Virus record (IMG/VR): IMGVR_UViG_3300009163_000054
Location: 1-49,312 of that record
Strand: one strand, 5' to 3'
DNA from: a virus
Length of the DNA: 49,312 bases
Part shown: piece after piece, positions 46,903 through 49,312 of the stretch
How positions within the stretch are numbered: position 1 is the first letter of the stretch
How the letters are laid out: each line of letters starts with the position of its first letter
The notes under the pieces: model-generated
What the model saw: only the letters and a program-made list of their open reading frames with translations
Database searches by the model: none
Told to the model about the DNA's origin: nothing
Made by a program: the position numbers and the translations under genes

Positions 46903-47192
46903 TGAAAAATAATTGGATGGATTTTGCACTCTGTTCAGATGATAAATATAGTGAGAAATGGCTTTCTTACAATATTGATGATATCAATTATGCAAAATCT
47001 GTATGTAAAAAATGTACCGTAAGGCTAGAGTGTATTAATTCTGCTATATCGGAAGATTTTTACGGTGTTAATGCAGGAATTTCGGAATATGATTACAAAC
47101 TTATAACTTGGAAGAAAGCAGGAAAAGAGAATGACTCTAACTGGTCAAGGAATGATAGAACACTTCAGAAAGTGTTGCGAAAAGCAAAATAA
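46902..47192 (+). CDS. WhiB-like iron-sulfur transcription factor
   Basis: 96 aa. Four cysteines, C11, C35, C38 and C44, have the WhiB spacing C-x23-C-x2-C-x5-C. They are followed by an EDFYGVNAGIS segment in the position of the conserved G-V/I-W-G-G turn, here with Trp replaced by Asn and the second Gly changed, and then a basic C-terminus (WKKAGKEN). WhiB proteins bind a 4Fe-4S cluster and the host sigma factor; they occur in Actinomycetota and their phages. Phage versions can redirect host transcription or block superinfection. It is the strongest indicator of the host phylum. Confidence 0.85.
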   Translation: MKNNWMDFALCSDDKYSEKWLSYNIDDINYAKSVCKKCTVRLECINSAISEDFYGVNAGISEYDYKLITWKKAGKENDSNWSRNDRTLQKVLRKAK

Positions 47193-47436
47193 GTTATTTA
47201 TACCAGATTCACCACGTCAGGAAGCAATTGCGGACGCTTTAGCAAAATTCTATAATTCAGATATTTTGCTAAAAGCTTGCGATTTGTTTATTAAATCAAA
47301 CAATGGGCCATTCATTATTTTTGATTTTGCTGTTCAATCTAAAACTTATGCCGATAAGATACAATTTGATAGTAAATCAACTGAGAAGTTTAAAGATGTT
47401 GTCCAGCAAACTAAATTACGAATGGAGTCAGAGTGA
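47131..47436 (+). CDS. Conserved protein upstream of helicase (possible helicase loader)
   Basis: 101 aa, overlapping the WhiB-like gene by about 60 nt; an internal ATG at 47152 would shorten the overlap. After FRKCCEKQNKLFIPDSPR come helices IADALAKFYNSDILLKACDL and SNNGPFIIFDFAVQSKTYAD, then KFKDVVQQTKLRMESE. The position immediately before a DnaB-type helicase (GTGA overlap) suggests a helicase-loading or accessory role, but no AAA+ motifs are present. Call rests on conservation-like composition and context. Confidence 0.6.
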   Translation: MTLTGQGMIEHFRKCCEKQNKLFIPDSPRQEAIADALAKFYNSDILLKACDLFIKSNNGPFIIFDFAVQSKTYADKIQFDSKSTEKFKDVVQQTKLRMESE

Positions 47437-48647
47437 ATTACGAGATCAGGTTAATTAATAGTATTGTTGAAACAAACAATTATGTTTCAGCAGTAAATGG
47501 TGGTGTTGAAAATGTTTTTAAGGAATATCGTGATATTTGGAATTTTGTTGTAAATCATTATGACACTCACAAGAAAGTCCCATCTAAAGAAACAATTAAG
47601 CAGCATTACCCTGACTTTGAGTTTATCTCAACTCCAGAGCCAGTAGAATATTACATAGATGAAGCCAAAAGGGAATCTTTGTCATATCAGACAAGAAGCA
47701 TTGTTTCTAAAGCTCACAATTTAATTTCAGAACTTGGCCCAAGAGAAGCTCTTTCGTATTTAATGGAAGAAACATCAAAGGTTTACAAGTTTGCTTCAAG
47801 CCTTAAAGATACTGACTTGGTTGGGGATTGGCGAGAAAGGTTTGATGACTTAACCGAAAGATCAAAAAACCATAAAGAAATTCAAGGCATACCTAGCGGT
47901 ATAAAAGTTATAGACAAGGTGTTTGGTGGTTGGCAGGCTGGAGACTTTGTAGTTTTGCTAGGTTGGACTGGCGTTGGCAAATCATTTATCGCAAGACTAT
48001 TTGCGGTTAATGCTTGGAAAGCTGGTTATAGGCCAATGATTATTTCGCTAGAAATGAATAAGCAACAAGAAGGTCAAAGATTAGACACATTATTAAATAA
48101 TGGTGAAGGACACTTTACAAATACTGATTTAATAAAAGCAAACGCAAACATCCTTGACACTTATGAAAAATGGGCTGATGCAACATTTGCTGGTAAGCAA
48201 TCAATTTATTTGATTACATCGGAAGGGATTGAAACAGCCGATCAAAACATGGTTCAGGCTAAGATTGATCAGTATCATCCTGACATGGTAATTCTTGATT
48301 ATCACGGCTTGTTTGATGATAGTTCGGGGTCTAAAACAGAAACAGAAAAGGCTAAGAATTTATCTAAAGCCTTTAAGAGAATTGCTGTTAGAAACTCTAT
48401 TCCGATCATAGATGTTGCTGCTGTTACGATGGCAGAGGGTCATTCGGAAAGACCTCCTGAGTTAGAAGAGGTTGCGTGGAGTAAGCAATTAGCTTATGAT
48501 GCCGATTTAGTTTTAGCAATTCATAGAGAACCTAATTCCGATTTATTTCAAGTAGTTTCTAGAAAAGTAAGAAGAGCTACGCAATTTGGTTTTTATTTAA
48601 GATGGAATTTGGAAACTGGGAAATGGGAAGAAGAGTGGGATATCTAA
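47433..48647 (+). CDS. DnaB-type replicative helicase
   Basis: 404 aa, starting GTG in a GTGA overlap. Residues about 150-404 form the RecA-like core: GIPSGIKVIDKVFGGWQAGD, the Walker A motif LGWTGVGKS (about 175-183), MIISLEMNKQQEGQRLDTLL (DnaB motif H1a-H2), the Walker B region MVILDYHGLFDD (about 286) and a late PELEEVAWSKQLAYDADLVL. The N-terminal 120 residues are a helical domain as in phage DnaB-like proteins. It unwinds DNA ahead of replication together with the primase encoded downstream. Confidence 0.9.
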   Translation: MNYEIRLINSIVETNNYVSAVNGGVENVFKEYRDIWNFVVNHYDTHKKVPSKETIKQHYPDFEFISTPEPVEYYIDEAKRESLSYQTRSIVSKAHNLISELGPREALSYLMEETSKVYKFASSLKDTDLVGDWRERFDDLTERSKNHKEIQGIPSGIKVIDKVFGGWQAGDFVVLLGWTGVGKSFIARLFAVNAWKAGYRPMIISLEMNKQQEGQRLDTLLNNGEGHFTNTDLIKANANILDTYEKWADATFAGKQSIYLITSEGIETADQNMVQAKIDQYHPDMVILDYHGLFDDSSGSKTETEKAKNLSKAFKRIAVRNSIPIIDVAAVTMAEGHSERPPELEEVAWSKQLAYDADLVLAIHREPNSDLFQVVSRKVRRATQFGFYLRWNLETGKWEEEWDI

Positions 48648-48823
48648 TGTCTAATAAAATTACAGGGCAAGCAGCCGATGTTGAAACAATCAGTAAATTG
48701 AGGCCTTGGATGGAGGATGAAGCCCGAGCAAAGTATGGTTATGTTGGTAAAACTAAATTGTTTACCGATTACGATAAAGACAAACAAACATTTTTCTTTT
48801 CCATAGAGTTTTATGAATCTTGA
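48647..48823 (+). CDS. Small hypothetical protein between helicase and primase
   Basis: 58 aa from the ATG at 48647, which overlaps the helicase stop (TAATG); the upstream in-frame ATG at 48602 lies in the helicase gene. Sequence: MSNKITGQAADVETISKLRP, then WMEDEARAKYGYVGKTKLF and an acidic-aromatic end. I do not recognise a family. Its tight overlap with helicase and primase suggests a role at the replication fork. Confidence 0.6.
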   Translation: MSNKITGQAADVETISKLRPWMEDEARAKYGYVGKTKLFTDYDKDKQTFFFSIEFYES

Positions 48824-49312
48824 AAAAGAGATTAAAGATTTATTTTTAACTCACAATATTTATGTCAGCTCAAGCACTAGTGAGGAGATAAATGTATTTT
48901 GCCCATTTCATAAGAATAGCAATAGTGCTGCTATGTATATCAATATTAACACCGGTTTATGGCAATGCTTTAATCCTAGTTGCGCAAAGAAAGGTAATTT
49001 TAGGCAATTATATTTTGGCGTTACTGGGAAACCTTATGGTAAATCTTTCCGCATAGACTCTTTATCTTTAGATAAAGAATTGAACAAGTATAAAGATGAG
49101 TATGTTGTTGATAATTCTTTAAATATTGAAGATATTGCAATAGATTACAGCGCAGACATTAACCTGTTGAAGACAATAACAGAAAGAGGTTTATCTGTAG
49201 AAACATTGAAATATTTTGAAATTGGTTATTCAAAAGAAAAAGATAGAGTTGTCATCCCTGTTAGATCTGCAACTTATGAACTTGTGGGGTTTATTGGCAG
49301 GGCAGTTGTTGA
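48813..49312 (+). CDS. DnaG-type primase, N-terminal part (cut by window end)
   Basis: The ATG at 48813 overlaps the previous gene by 11 nt and the frame is open to the window end (166 visible residues). A CHC2-like zinc finger is seen: FCPFHKNSNSA (C30, H33) and LWQCFNPSCAKKGNF (C52, C57). It continues ITERGLSVETLKYFEIGYSK and VVIPVRSATYELVGFIGRAV, the typical start of the primase catalytic region with its G-(F/Y)-x-G-R strand. Primases make RNA primers for lagging-strand synthesis. The TOPRIM core lies beyond the window. Confidence 0.85.
   Translation, partial: MNLEKEIKDLFLTHNIYVSSSTSEEINVFCPFHKNSNSAAMYININTGLWQCFNPSCAKKGNFRQLYFGVTGKPYGKSFRIDSLSLDKELNKYKDEYVVDNSLNIEDIAIDYSADINLLKTITERGLSVETLKYFEIGYSKEKDRVVIPVRSATYELVGFIGRAVV

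Noticed and set aside
1-49312. Lysogeny or integration functions
   Set aside because: No integrase, recombinase, attachment core or CI-like repressor was seen; the MerR-like and WhiB-like genes alone do not show lysogeny.

Overview
The window is a stretch of a tailed-phage genome with siphovirus-type tail genes. By eye it is AT-rich. All supportable genes lie on the + strand and are tightly packed, mostly with ATGA or TAATG overlaps. The best host indicator is a WhiB-like four-cysteine protein (46902-47192), a family essentially restricted to Actinomycetota and their phages. An Rpf-like transglycosylase segment inside the tape measure protein and frequent leaderless-looking starts fit the same host group. 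The low GC and the many short tryptophan-rich, glycine-rich and oxygenase genes familiar from aquatic phages suggest a freshwater or aquatic actinobacterial phage. This placement is inference; no taxonomy search was run.

Layout. (1) 1-9417 is a receptor-binding region: the end of a fibre gene, beta-rich small structural proteins, four glycine-rich adhesins (two with fibronectin type III domains), three related small W-rich proteins, a sulfotransferase and stand-alone fibre anchor modules. It ends in an intrinsic terminator. (2) 9477-10660 holds two adjacent 2OG-Fe(II) oxygenases. (3) 10661-11233 has no credible gene but is packed with inverted repeats. It contains a good promoter and a terminator enclosing about 220 nt of predicted structured RNA. 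(4) 11234-16130 is a lysis and host-interaction region: lipoprotein, small membrane protein, SNase-type nuclease, ferredoxin, an 870-aa secreted Thr/Ser-rich protein with an internal translation start, r1t-like holin and M15 peptidase endolysin. (5) 16163-18059 is a second fibre cluster ending in a terminator. (6) 18096-42256 is the neck and tail module in canonical siphovirus order: adaptor, stopper, gp10-like protein, tail terminator, major tail protein, frameshifted tail chaperones, a giant tape measure gene (about 4587 aa), two related distal tail proteins, a baseplate hub with PA14 and LamG domains, and a tip fibre with a tandem repeat and Cys-rich end. (7) 42305-44830 has accessory genes (GNAT acetyltransferase, zinc protein, a third 2OG oxygenase, minor tail protein, HNH nuclease). 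(8) 44852-49312 begins the DNA metabolism and regulation module: metallophosphoesterase, zinc ribbon, MerR-like HTH, WhiB-like protein, DnaB-type helicase and a DnaG-type primase cut by the window end.

Working together: modules 5 and 6 build the neck, tail and baseplate. Modules 1 and 5 supply interchangeable receptor-binding parts. Module 4 opens the host envelope. The oxygenases, sulfotransferase and acetyltransferase form a modification kit of unknown target. Transcription units appear to be separated by terminators with a -10 element in or just after the hairpin, and several genes start 5-10 nt after a -10, as expected for leaderless mRNAs. The most original element is the structured RNA locus at 10665-10885 and the further hairpins up to 11165.
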